A DNA stretch of 64,000 nt. Source: Siphonodentalium dalli. Taxonomy: Eukaryota; Mollusca; Scaphopoda; Gadilida; Siphonodentaliidae. The notes under the pieces are model-generated. The model worked only from the letters and a program-made list of their open reading frames with translations. It searched no databases and was not told the origin of the DNA. Of the stretch, positions 1 to 8,530 are shown piece by piece. The first letter of the stretch is position 1, and each line of letters starts with the position of its first letter. The translations under genes were made by a program, and so were the position numbers. The DNA is taken from assembly GCA_032622095.1 (NCBI GenBank), contig CP136068.1, positions 54,456,025-54,520,024 on the forward strand, read 5' to 3'.

Positions 1-650
1 AGTGTTTGGTTGCTGTTCAAAACGAGTTCGATTCTGTCAATCACAGTGTTAGCATTTAACGTTTGCAACGTTTGTAACGGAACTACTATAGGGTTGTCCA
101 AACTCTCATGGTGAATGATAACTCTGCCAAGATCATTGTCAGCCAAATTTCCACGAGCTCTTTGAATAGTGTCCTCGAACATTGAATGTAGATTCCTGTA
201 TATGTCGATTAACTTTTTCTCTTTGTAAATTTCATCTAATTTGATCTCATATGTTCTCTGTGTTGCCAAATTGTTTCCGAAGGTTCGTTCACTCCTTTTG
301 CGAATGCTATATCCGGTTATTTGAATATCAGAACTGCCGGCTGTTTGATTGTCTGATTTTACGGCTTCATCTTGATGAGGTGTCTGTTCGTCTTCTCGGT
401 TTTGTAATCCTGATGGTCCAGCTGTACCGGGTTGTGAGTTGTTAACATCATTTTTAGGCGCATCATGTTCTCCGTATCCGATTTGGTTCGGCCATGGGTC
501 ATCTCCTGAACAAAGCGTAGATGCTTCAATTATATCTTCATCCAGTTGATAAGCTACGATAGCCTTGTCGTATTCTTCGATGTCTTGCAGAATACATTCT
601 ATTTCATAAATTTCGTCCACTGTCAGAGGTGTCATTATTTCTTCAGCCAT
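1..650 (-). CDS. PolB: Family B DNA polymerase of Polinton copy A, N-terminal part (partial at window edge)
   Basis: Reading leftward from the ATG at 650, the frame stays open to base 1 (216 codons). It matches the first exon of the polymerase at 18730-20472 without a frameshift. Only the acidic, low-complexity N-terminal region is present, ahead of the Cys-rich and exonuclease parts. The visible differences are scattered substitutions. With no stop in the visible part, copy A's polymerase could still be intact, but the remainder cannot be judged here. Confidence 0.85.
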   Translation of the reverse strand, partial: MAEEIMTPLTVDEIYEIECILQDIEEYDKAIVAYQLDEDIIEASTLCSGDDPWPNQIGYGEHDAPKNDVNNSQPGTAGPSGLQNREDEQTPHQDEAVKSDNQTAGSSDIQITGYSIRKRSERTFGNNLATQRTYEIKLDEIYKEKKLIDIYRNLHSMFEDTIQRARGNLADNDLGRVIIHHESLDNPIVVPLQTLQTLNANTVIDRIELVLNSNQT

Positions 651-720
651 TTTTCGACAAGTCCTGAGTAGTGATTACAACGGCGTATATTCACTATATG
701 GAATACAGCTTAGTAATCTA

Positions 721-730
721 TATTTTTATA
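721..730 (-). promoter_or_regulatory. TATA box of copy A polymerase
   Basis: On the minus strand this reads TATAAAAATA, about 71-80 bases upstream of the ATG at 650. The same string stands at the same distance from the polymerase ATG in copy B, so it is conserved between copies. Confidence 0.6.
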
Positions 731-893
731 CCATAAAATCCCGAACATATGCAAGCACGGATGACGTAACATTATATAAGATTATATATATGAACGTAAT
801 GTATGAATAGGCCGATAATTGGTTTTGTACGGACGAGGCAACATTAGTTGTTTAACTGGTTATTATTACGTAACCCTGTGTTCCCCCCGCTGA

Positions 894-1961
894 GAACACC
901 TGCACATTTAACAATTGTTAATATCTATTTCTAAACATCGAACATGTCTGAACCTATCATTGGTACAATAGCAGTGATATAATGTTACATCATCGGTGCT
1001 ACCTGTAGTTTCGGTATATGCTCGTAAGTGTGACTGGAGTGATAAGTGGTTATTACGTAATGTTGTTATAACAATGTCATCAAAGCAATTTCTATAATTG
1101 AGTGTCCTGGACGTATGCATGTTTTGGCTAACTAATTATCGTGTGAATGACACAGTTTATCAACCTTAATTGATACTAACCCGTTTGTTCAGACATTAAA
1201 TCGATATGTTTTCTGAATAGCATATAACTGTGAACGGGGAAATAATATAATTCATTTGGTAAAGCAAAGGTGTGAAAGACACATTGTTACCACCAATGTC
1301 GCGTGTGTGATTGCGTGTACAGCGAATATGACAATTCATTCTGGAGGGTTGTAATTTCACATTACAATTTTCGACCGTTAGTGATTCAACATAGTACATC
1401 TCAATACTTCCAATAATTCACGATAATACACACCTGTCATATGGGATAGAGAGTGTAAAGAATAAACGCTCTTTATTATTTATGTAAAAGTAATGGTGTC
1501 TATTTTCAGGTATGACAATTATATGAACTGCGTCCGATAAAACACTGGAATGTATGCATTCATATCGATGGTCACAATGTCCAATAAAGCTATTTCTAAA
1601 CATCGATTAATAATTTCATGAAAAATATTTGAACAAAAAAAAATAACGAAAGATATTACACGCAACTAATTTAACATTCGACATTTTTTTAATATCGAGA
1701 TTATCAGAAACCGAAAACTTTTTTATTTTAACTTTTTTTGGAGAAATAATTTTGAGGGTTTTGAAATTTTTTCTTTTGAAATTTTGGGGTTTTAAAATTT
1801 TTTGGAAGTTTTGGGATTTTAAAATTTTTTGGAAAAAATAATTTTTGAAGTTTTGAAATTTTTTTTGGGTTTTGATATTTTGGGAATATTTTAGTACAAC
1901 CAATTTTAGACCCCAAAGATTCTATTTTTAGATGTGAAGCGAACGAGGCGCCTATTCTTCT
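894..1961. repeat. Right terminal inverted repeat of Polinton copy A
   Basis: Homologous to 20718-21908 but about 120 bases shorter because of small deletions. It contains the same poly-A/T-rich outer section and the 17-mer AATAAACGCTCTTTATT (1461-1477). The element edge is at 1961, followed by CCCGAC, the expected position of a 6-bp target duplication whose partner lies outside the window. Confidence 0.85.
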
Positions 1962-3325
1962 CCCGACTCAAATCTGTTATGTAGGCCTACTTTGATCCCG
2001 GGAACAATATGGGCGGGTCCAATTTCATGTGCGACCGTATCCTTAACCTTGACCTCAATCATATACGCTCATATAGGCATGGAAAGGGATATAATACCAA
2101 ACGCACATTAAGAGCAACTTTATTTTTTTCTATAACAATTCAATTATTTATTGCCCTTAAGAGTCATTTCATTATTTCGGTGTGATTAATAAACGTGCGA
2201 TCATCTTTCCTCATGCATCTCACAGAGTTTTGTTTCACAGTGCAGACACATATAGCTCCATACGTCGAACGATTCAAGGTAAATTATTTATTCTTTGTCT
2301 TCAGGCTAGACCTGAGATGACGAATCCGACCAAAAGCGCTCCCTCAGATCCCGGTTTGACTGGACCGTCAATATATGTTTAAAGATTAAAAACTGTTTAA
2401 TTTAACCCAGAGGTATAACCTGTAGATGACGAATCCGACCCAAGGTTTTAAACACATACATATACCTTTAACAATGGGATCAATATTTTTACAAGATGAT
2501 TACGGATTTTCACTAGCTTTATAGTCTATCGTCATGTAATTCTCTCGAACATTGTTTCATTGTGATATCGAAGAATAATGTTTATAAAAGGAATAATACA
2601 AACAATAATTAAATGTAGCTAAAAGTATACGGTCAAGTGTTGTTCTTATATCTTATACATGAAACGGAATGAGACTTTGTGCATGGACATACATAATTTT
2701 GAGGGGTAGATCAGATTTCGACCGATTTCATAATAACAGACTTCAATATTTTTGTTTTTTCCCATTAGCTGTGAATTTGAGGTCATTTCGTTTCCGGAAT
2801 GTATCAAGTCTGCATGGATGTTGTCGACAATATATCTTCATGCTAAATGGTTCGCCCAATATGTGTAATTTGGTAAACGGATGTAAAATTATAAATATAT
2901 ATACATTTTCCAGCTGCAAGTATTAAATGTTTGTTAATATTTTAAGGGATTGGTTGGGTGCCGCTATATACTTGCAGGAGTCCTGTCCTTAAATTCGTGT
3001 CATTTCCAAATTCAAATATATGACGTCCAGTCCGTTATTCCCCGTTAGAGTTTGTATCTATAAAGTCAACCTAAATTGTTAATGATAGTACTGCGAACAC
3101 TGTAGGTCATGTGAACAAGAACATTCAACACATTTACACGAATTATTAGTATCAATACATTTCCGAAGATGGCTAACCTTCGAGTCGGCGATTTTTATAT
3201 ATAGGACACGTCAACAGAGCTGTCGCTTCGCTCGTTCCTTTGCTATCTTAAAATTTACGCATGAAATTATGAAAGCGAGAGATACAACGCAAATGTAACA
3301 CGAATCACGACTTCGATAATCAGTG
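1962..3325. other. Host spacer between the two Polintons, no gene recognised
   Basis: About 1.36 kb of AT-rich DNA. I see no convincing exon. The string GATGACGAATCCGACC occurs twice (near 2318 and 2424). The segment is the original DNA between two independent Polinton insertions. Confidence 0.5.
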
Positions 3326-3331
3326 GCTGGC
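3326..3331. repeat. Left target-site duplication of Polinton copy B
   Basis: GCTGGC directly before the terminal AGAAGAATAGG. The identical hexamer follows the right end at 21909-21914. Six-base duplications are the hallmark of Polinton integrase. Confidence 0.93.
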
Positions 3332-4522
3332 AGAAGAATAGGGGGCTCGTTAGAGCCACATCTAAAAATAGAATCTTTGGGTCTAAAATTGTTTGTACTA
3401 AAATATTCCCAAAATATCAAAAACCCAAAAAAAATTTCAAAAATTCCAAAATTTATTTTTTCCAAAAAATTTCAAAAACCCTAAAATTAATTTTTTCCAC
3501 AAAAAAATTCAAAACCCCCAAATTATCCAAAAAAGAAAAAATTTCAAAACCCTCAAAATTATTTCTCTAAAAAAAAGTTTAAATAAAAAATTTATAACGA
3601 GTTTTTTCGGTTTCTGATAATCTCGATATTAAAATATCGAATGTTAAATTATTTGCGCGTAATATCTTTCGTTATTTTTTTGTTCAACCAATGTTTCAAT
3701 GTATTTATTAATCGATGTTTAGAAATATCTTTATACCAATTATATGTGTATGGACAGTCGCTGTAATGTTGGACATTGTGACCAACGGTATGAATGCATA
3801 CATTCCAGTGTTTAACGGACGCAGTTCATATAATTGTCATACCTGAAAATAGACACCATTACTTTTTACATAAATAATAAAGAGCGTTTATTCTTTACTT
3901 ATCTCTATATGAAGTTATTGAGTATATGACAGGCGTGTATTTTCGTCAATTATTGGAAGTATTGAAATGTACTATGTTGAATCCCTAACGGTCGAAAATT
4001 GTAAGGCGAAATTACAACCCCCCAGAATGAACTGTCATATTGAATGAATGATGATTTAATCTCAGCCATTTTTACATGGAACATGAGCGATGTACACTCA
4101 ATCACACACGCCACATTGGTGTTAACAATGTGTCTTTCACACCTTTGCTTTACCAAATGAATTCTATTATTTCCCCGGTCATAGCTATATGGTATTCAGA
4201 AAACAAATCGATTTAGAACAAAACGAGTTAGTATCAATTAAGGTTGATAAACTGTGTCATTCACGCTATAATTAGTTATCCATAAAACATGCATACATAT
4301 TAAGTCAGGTCGTGAGACACTCAATTATACAAATTGCTTTGATCACATTGTTATAACAACATTACGTAATAACCCCTTATCACTCCAGTCACACTTACGA
4401 TCATTTTGTATGCCGAAAACTCCAGGTAGCACCGATGATGTAACATTATATCACTGCTATTGTACCAATTATAGGTTCAGACATGTTCCATGTTTAGAAA
4501 AATAGATAATCTGCAGGTGTTC
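3332..4522. repeat. Left terminal inverted repeat, copy B
   Basis: The reverse complement matches 20718-21908 base for base apart from rare differences; one C/T mismatch is visible in the AT-rich outer part. It begins AGAAGAATAGG. The outer part is A-rich, with many runs of CAAAA type. Homology stops sharply after GGTGTTC at 4522. The 68-codon ORF at 3950-4156 has an exact mirror at 21084-21290. This reflects the repeat symmetry and I do not think it is a gene. Confidence 0.95.
3876..3892. promoter_or_regulatory. 17-mer AATAAAGAGCGTTTATT, possible bidirectional polyadenylation signal
   Basis: The string carries AATAAA on both strands. Its reverse complement sits in the right terminal repeat (21348-21364) and in copy A (1461-1477). 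The core AAGAGCGTT recurs in the polymerase intron. Confidence 0.35.
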
Positions 4523-4587
4523 ACTTGACAAAAGATTTTGTACACTCAATCACAGACCAACGTGATAATACCAGCCCACACCTAACC

Positions 4588-4604
4588 CCCAACATCCACC
4601 AAAC
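4588..4604 (-). promoter_or_regulatory. 17-mer shared with the TBP/PC4 upstream region
   Basis: On the minus strand this reads GTTTGGTGGATGTTGGG. The same 17 bases are at 13993-14009 on the plus strand, just upstream of the leftward PC4/TBP genes. It lies about 180 bases upstream of the ATPase gene. A common control element is an inference. Confidence 0.3.
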
Positions 4605-4728
4605 ACCTTCACATCACTTACCAAAACCAATAATGTTATAAGAACTGTAGGTTTTTATAATATTATAGCTTGCAGTGACATCCTGGTAATTCATTTACAA
4701 CAGCCATAACAAATGTTTACTTATCATG

Positions 4729-4736
4729 TATATAAG
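4729..4736 (+). promoter_or_regulatory. TATA box of the ATPase / left-arm genes
   Basis: TATATAAG about 47-54 bases before the ATG at 4783. The 13-mer TATAAGAACTGTA containing it (4731-4743) also occurs 96 bases earlier (4637-4649), giving two possible core promoters for the rightward gene block. Confidence 0.5.
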
Positions 4737-4782
4737 AACTGTATAGCTCCTAATAAATAGGACACAGTGAACACAAAAAAAA

Positions 4783-5448
4783 ATGGGTCCAATTAACCAT
4801 AGCTCCATACCATTTGAACCTTGTTCTAGTATTTGCATCACCGGACCAACTGGTTCTGGTAAGACGAGATGGGTCTACAGATTCCTGCAAAATCTTAATG
4901 GAATGTATTCTAGAGATCCACCTAAGAAAATAATGTACTGTTACGGTATTTATCAAAATTTCTATGATGAAATTGAATCATCAATCGAAAATTTGGTCAT
5001 GCATCAAGGATTACCTACCCAAACAGAAATCGAAGAATTTGCTGACGGTAAACATAATATGTTAATATTAGACGACTTGATGCATCGCATTATTGACCAA
5101 AAAGAGATTGAAACACTATTTACGCAGCAAACTCATCATCGCTGTCTTTCGGTGCTGTTTATTTCACAAAATTTATACGCACAAGGCAAGGCTGCGAGAA
5201 CTATAGCCTTAAACACAGGATATCTAATTTTATTCAAAAATTTGAGGGATGGATCACAAATTTCCACATTGGGTAGACAATTGTATCCCGGTAAATCTAA
5301 AGTACTCATTGAGGCATACAAGGATTGTATGAAGAAACCATTTGCGTATCTTATAATAGATATGTCCCCTCACACTGAGGATAAATACAGGCTACGAACA
5401 GACGTGTTTCCCAACCAAGACCCTATAATTTACGTACCTACTACGTAA
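4783..5448 (+). CDS. Polinton genome-packaging ATPase (FtsK-HerA / A32 type)
   Basis: 221 residues. Walker A GPTGSGKT lies at residues 21-28, Walker B MLILDD at 93-98, and a SQN sensor-type segment at about 128-130, in the order and spacing of the short A32-like ATPases of Polintons. In related double jelly-roll viruses this enzyme pumps DNA into preformed capsids. It is the first gene inside the left terminal repeat and starts about 47 bases after a TATA box. The frame is intact and both nucleotide-binding motifs are complete. The following gene starts 40 bases after the stop, on the same strand. Confidence 0.93.
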   Translation: MGPINHSSIPFEPCSSICITGPTGSGKTRWVYRFLQNLNGMYSRDPPKKIMYCYGIYQNFYDEIESSIENLVMHQGLPTQTEIEEFADGKHNMLILDDLMHRIIDQKEIETLFTQQTHHRCLSVLFISQNLYAQGKAARTIALNTGYLILFKNLRDGSQISTLGRQLYPGKSKVLIEAYKDCMKKPFAYLIIDMSPHTEDKYRLRTDVFPNQDPIIYVPTT

Positions 5449-5488
5449 TAAGAAGGGGACAGTATCGGAGCTGAGTCGCGACGATAAA

Positions 5489-5812
5489 ATGAGTCGATTA
5501 TTACGTAATGAGTTGAATTTTGTCAGACTATTGGCATCAACCCAATCAAGATCTCAACGAAACGCATTATTGACATCGATAACTAATAATCAGTTGAAAG
5601 TTCTGGTTGAAATTACGATCAATTTACTACATGATAGTTTAACAGTTACAGTTCAACAAAAAGCTAAATTACGGCGATATAAATCATTTTATATATTCTT
5701 GAGTGATAAATCTGTGAGTTTGTTGAGGAAAAGAAAAAGTGTGAATAATCACTCAACCGCCATTACTTTGATGTTGAACATCGTTGAACCTAAATTGAAA
5801 CAGTTTTTGTGA
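5489..5812 (+). CDS. Small basic Polinton protein, function unknown
   Basis: 107 residues, rich in Arg and Lys, mostly predicted helical by eye. A cluster KLRRYKSFYIF and a second RKRKS cluster lie in the C-terminal half. The position between ATPase and integrase and the compact overlap with the next ORF (its stop overlaps the next ATG region by 4 bases) support a real gene. Small basic proteins of this kind are common in Polintons and might bind DNA in the virion. That role is inference. I recognise no named domain. Confidence 0.65.
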   Translation: MSRLLRNELNFVRLLASTQSRSQRNALLTSITNNQLKVLVEITINLLHDSLTVTVQQKAKLRRYKSFYIFLSDKSVSLLRKRKSVNNHSTAITLMLNIVEPKLKQFL

Positions 5813-6180
5813 TGGAGTCTGTGAAGAAAACTGTTTTGATCCCGTATGAAAGATATATGAGGTACACTGAAAAAAGTGAACACAAAAAAGTTTCATCGGA
5901 GTCTAACATTGAACACAGCGACATCTCGGCAAACAATAGTACCCCTTCCGATGAAATGGATAAAGAAATGGACCCGATGAATAATCAGATTGTTAATACA
6001 GTTCAAACGACTGAACCTCAGGATGCAATCCAAAAATCAGAAGTTAACACATCGAAAAAGACACGTACCAAGCAAAGAAAAAAGAAAATAAGAGGAGTTA
6101 AGCGTGAAATATCTAGACCTCCTGGTATAATCGCCGGTAAGCTGACCAAGATAAAGAAGAAACGTTGGCTATCACTGTGA
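5809..6180 (+). CDS. Hydrophilic Polinton protein with basic C-terminus, unknown
   Basis: 123 residues. The N-terminus (VLIPYERYMRY) resembles a short conserved start seen in Polinton-like proteins. The middle is Ser/Asn/Glu-rich and probably disordered. The tail is strongly basic (KTRTKQRKKKIRGVKR) and ends RWLSL. Its ATG overlaps the previous stop by four bases, so the two genes are tightly coupled. The basic tail could be a nuclear localisation or DNA-contact segment. No enzymatic motif is visible. Confidence 0.6.
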   Translation: MMESVKKTVLIPYERYMRYTEKSEHKKVSSESNIEHSDISANNSTPSDEMDKEMDPMNNQIVNTVQTTEPQDAIQKSEVNTSKKTRTKQRKKKIRGVKREISRPPGIIAGKLTKIKKKRWLSL

Positions 6181-6185
6181 ACAAT

Positions 6186-7094
6186 ATGGCCGATTGGAAA
6201 GATTATTTGAGTTCAATTTATTTTAATCCGGGTCACCCCGCATCGTACTCAGGAGCTACAAAGTTGCATCAGACTGTAAAATCTGAAAATAAGCACAACA
6301 TTTCCAAGCGCGAGATTGTGACGTGGCTACAAAATCATGAAAGTTATTCCCTGACAAAAAGTGTTAGACGAAAATTCCCGAGGTCTCGTGTTATTGTAAA
6401 CGCTTCTGACAGTCAATGGGATGGAGACCTCATGGATATGAATGATGTTTCCAAAGACAACGACAATTACACCTACATGTTAGTAATGATTGACATTTTT
6501 TCTAGGAAGTTATGGTGTGAAGCTATAAAGAGGAAAACTGCAATTAATGCGATCAATGCTATGAAACATATATTTGAAGGTGGAAGAACCCCGCGCGTCC
6601 TCCGAACGGATCGCGGTTCGGAGTTCACAAACAAACGGGTCAAAAGTTACCTAAAGGGTCTTCATATATCTCAAATTTTTACTCAAAACGAAATGAAAGC
6701 CAATTATTCGGAACGGGTCATAAAAACTATAAAGCAGAAGATTTCGCGTTATATGATAAAGCATAATAATGCTAGATATATCGACATTCTACAAGATATT
6801 GTGAAAAGTTATAACCATACAATACATCGTTCGTTAGGCACCACCCCTGACTCCATAACTGTTGAGAATGAAGATGAGTCTCGTCTCGATCAGTGGTTAA
6901 TAAGACAGAAGGGAGGTGTTAAAAGTAAATTGAAGAAAAAGTTCAAATACAATGTAAATGATATTGTTAGAATATCACACACCAAAGCAGTTTTTGACCG
7001 AGAATATTCTCAGAAATGGACTGGAGAGTTGTTCAAAGTGACTAAGAGGTTTTACAGGCAGAACATACCCTTGTATACATTGACAGATTTCTAG
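6186..7094 (+). CDS. INT: Polinton integrase (retrovirus-like, DDE), ended early by in-frame TAG
   Basis: I choose the ATG at 6186 (MADWKDYL), because the upstream in-frame ATG at 6165 lies inside the previous gene. An N-terminal helical region (about 1-70) is followed by the catalytic core: DLMDM (Asp about 81), LRTDRGSEF (Asp 142) and NYSERVIK (Glu 176). A basic SH3-like region (KFKYNVNDIVRIS) follows. The protein should cut and join the element ends to make the 6-bp duplications seen here. The frame stops at a TAG (7092-7094). The same frame then continues with a chromodomain, so the full-length integrase is interrupted in this copy. The catalytic triad itself is intact. Confidence 0.92.
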   Translation: MADWKDYLSSIYFNPGHPASYSGATKLHQTVKSENKHNISKREIVTWLQNHESYSLTKSVRRKFPRSRVIVNASDSQWDGDLMDMNDVSKDNDNYTYMLVMIDIFSRKLWCEAIKRKTAINAINAMKHIFEGGRTPRVLRTDRGSEFTNKRVKSYLKGLHISQIFTQNEMKANYSERVIKTIKQKISRYMIKHNNARYIDILQDIVKSYNHTIHRSLGTTPDSITVENEDESRLDQWLIRQKGGVKSKLKKKFKYNVNDIVRISHTKAVFDREYSQKWTGELFKVTKRFYRQNIPLYTLTDF

Positions 7095-7295
7095 GATGAA
7101 AACATTGAGGGTGCTTTCTACGAGTCAGAACGTCAAGGGGTGCGCGTTGATGACGAAACAGTTTACAGAATAGATAAAATTGTCAAAAAGAGGAAACGAA
7201 AGGGTCAAACTGAAGTCCTGGTGCACTGGCATTCATGGCCTGACAAATTTAATTCATGGATTTTAGAGTCTGATGTCGACAGATATCAAAATTAA
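7095..7295 (+). pseudogene. Chromodomain of the integrase, cut off by the TAG stop
   Basis: Directly after the TAG, the integrase frame stays open for 66 codons to a TAA at 7293-7295. This part holds a chromodomain-like segment: VYRIDKIVKKR, then VLVHWHSWP, then FNSWI. Polinton integrases normally end with such a domain, which is thought to steer integration to chromatin. The likeliest cause is a C-to-T change of CAG to TAG. Stop readthrough is a less likely alternative. No independent start codon fits well. Confidence 0.8.
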
Positions 7296-7340
7296 TAAGA
7301 GCAAGCTATCCGAGGGGGGGGGGGGGAAACCATTACAATC
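7296..7340. other. Short intergenic segment with a G homopolymer
   Basis: A run of about 14 G on the plus strand (near 7313-7326) lies between the integrase remnant and the next gene. Similar long G/C runs recur at the ends of other repeats in the window. Confidence 0.6.
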
Positions 7341-7781
7341 ATGAATAATAGAACAGATACCTTGACGAATATGTTTCAAACAGAACGCGGTCGTCTACAT
7401 ATGAATCTCCTTAAATGGATAGGAATTACGATTATGGTAATAACTCTGTCACTACCGGTTATAATAGTTCCAAAGAAGATACCACGTCAGACGGGGGACT
7501 ATGAATTACGGCATACGAACGAGTCACGCCCCCATGATTACGAACAACACCCCTGTGGGTTCGTGAAAAAGTGGACAATACGATCAAACATTACTGTTAC
7601 ATTATGTAATAATCAAGGGCGCATTTATACACGCATTAGGCGAGTTGTGAATAACACTCCCGCGATTATAAGTATTCCGTATAACCAGTGGTCTGCCTTC
7701 AAGTATATATTCAGTGATGTTGATAAAACTATAAGAGAAGAGATGAACATTGATTCTCATTTGAAACAAAATAGAAACTAG
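7341..7781 (+). CDS. Membrane-anchored Polinton protein with possible PC4-like domain
   Basis: 146 residues. One hydrophobic segment (about 23-43, IGITIMVITLSLPVIIV) is followed by a basic stop-transfer KK. The remainder (about 77-133) runs ITVTLCNNQGRIYTRIRR, then ISIPYNQWSAF, then SDVDKTI. That pattern resembles the PC4 fold: two beta strands, an Arg-rich strand, an ISL-x-x-x-QW helix start, and a closing helix. The resemblance to the tandem PC4 protein at 13285-13896 is by eye only. The gene sits between integrase and the penton gene, with only 4 bases to the latter. It could be a virion membrane protein or an unrelated small beta/alpha protein. Confidence 0.6.
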   Translation: MNNRTDTLTNMFQTERGRLHMNLLKWIGITIMVITLSLPVIIVPKKIPRQTGDYELRHTNESRPHDYEQHPCGFVKKWTIRSNITVTLCNNQGRIYTRIRRVVNNTPAIISIPYNQWSAFKYIFSDVDKTIREEMNIDSHLKQNRN

Positions 7782-7785
7782 TCAT

Positions 7786-8226
7786 ATGGATAATTATTAT
7801 CTGTACCTGACTAGCGACGATTCCATAGATAAATATCCAGATAATCGTCCTCTCGACTTCACAATAGAGTTATCTGGTGTATTAATATTGGAAGGGGCGT
7901 GGTTATGTTGTTTGAAAGACATAAACATAACTGACCATATAGACACGGATTTATTATATATTTGTTCGGACATATGTGGAGAATCAATAGCCTGCGACAC
8001 ATCATACCCCATCCTCCGGGTTATAAAGAGAGACACACGTGATACGGGTCATTGGCGGAGTTTTGAACACTCATTCTACATAAACGTAAGACAGGATAAA
8101 CTTCAGCGTCTCAGGATTTTTATAAGAGGCGATAAACTTTCTAAAATAAATGCAGAAAAAAGAGTGACCTGTACACTACATCTGAAGAAGAAACATGTCG
8201 ATCACGTATATTCCAGCCGATATTGA
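7786..8226 (+). CDS. PX: Minor capsid protein (penton, single jelly roll, PX type)
   Basis: 146 residues. The opening MDNYYLYLTSDDS, then YPDNRPLDFTIEL, then an aromatic/hydrophobic strand ending in EGAWLCCLKDI is the characteristic start of Polinton PX proteins, which model as single jelly-roll pentons at capsid vertices. The family is usually about 140-170 residues, so this is full length. The next gene overlaps its 3' end by 32 bases in another frame. Placement directly upstream of the major capsid gene supports a morphogenesis block. Confidence 0.82.
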   Translation: MDNYYLYLTSDDSIDKYPDNRPLDFTIELSGVLILEGAWLCCLKDINITDHIDTDLLYICSDICGESIACDTSYPILRVIKRDTRDTGHWRSFEHSFYINVRQDKLQRLRIFIRGDKLSKINAEKRVTCTLHLKKKHVDHVYSSRY

Positions 8227-8530
8227 AATGTGGCGAAAACATTTCAGGAACATGATTAATGGGAAGTTAACGCCAGATAATGAGGGTCGCTACTTTATTG
8301 ACAAAACTCAAAATAGCGATAGTGAAGAAGAAGAAGACGTTCTAAAACCACATATTAACGTAGTGACACCCATAGCGCAAGCGATTGAAATGGCCAAAGC
8401 AGAAGTTGCAGAAAATAAGTTGACACAAGCACGTAAGACGTCAAAAAAAAACAATAAGAGGGTGTTACCTAACGATTTGGCTCATAACCCTAAGAAAGTG
8501 AAAACCAGCACCTGGTGGGATAAACCATGA
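8195..8530 (+). CDS. Small acidic/basic bipartite protein between the capsid genes
   Basis: 111 residues. It has an acidic patch SDSEEEEDV near the middle and a Lys-rich tail with KTSKKNNKR and NPKKVKTSTWW. It overlaps the penton gene at its start and the major capsid gene by four bases at its end, so it is translated in a tightly packed block. It may be a virion core or scaffold-like protein, which is inference. No known domain is recognised. Confidence 0.6.
   Translation: MSITYIPADIEMWRKHFRNMINGKLTPDNEGRYFIDKTQNSDSEEEEDVLKPHINVVTPIAQAIEMAKAEVAENKLTQARKTSKKNNKRVLPNDLAHNPKKVKTSTWWDKP

Larger units (their letters stand above)
1..1961. mobile_element. Polinton copy A, right-hand end (continues left of window)
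   Basis: The stretch aligns co-linearly with 19823-21908 of the complete Polinton further right. Base 1 matches base 19823, and I count about a dozen mismatches over the first 650 bases. It ends with the same terminal string CCTATTCTTCT (1951-1961). The left end and the rest of the element lie outside the window. The orientation is the same as copy B. The terminal repeat has more small indels than copy B's, so this insertion is probably older. Confidence 0.9.

Noticed and set aside
251-445. ORF on the plus strand (repeated at 20073-20267)
   Set aside because: Antisense shadow of the polymerase N-terminal exon in both Polinton copies.
3950-4156. 68-codon ORF duplicated exactly at 21084-21290
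   Set aside because: The duplication is the terminal inverted repeat itself; the copy A version is broken by differences, and no domain is seen.
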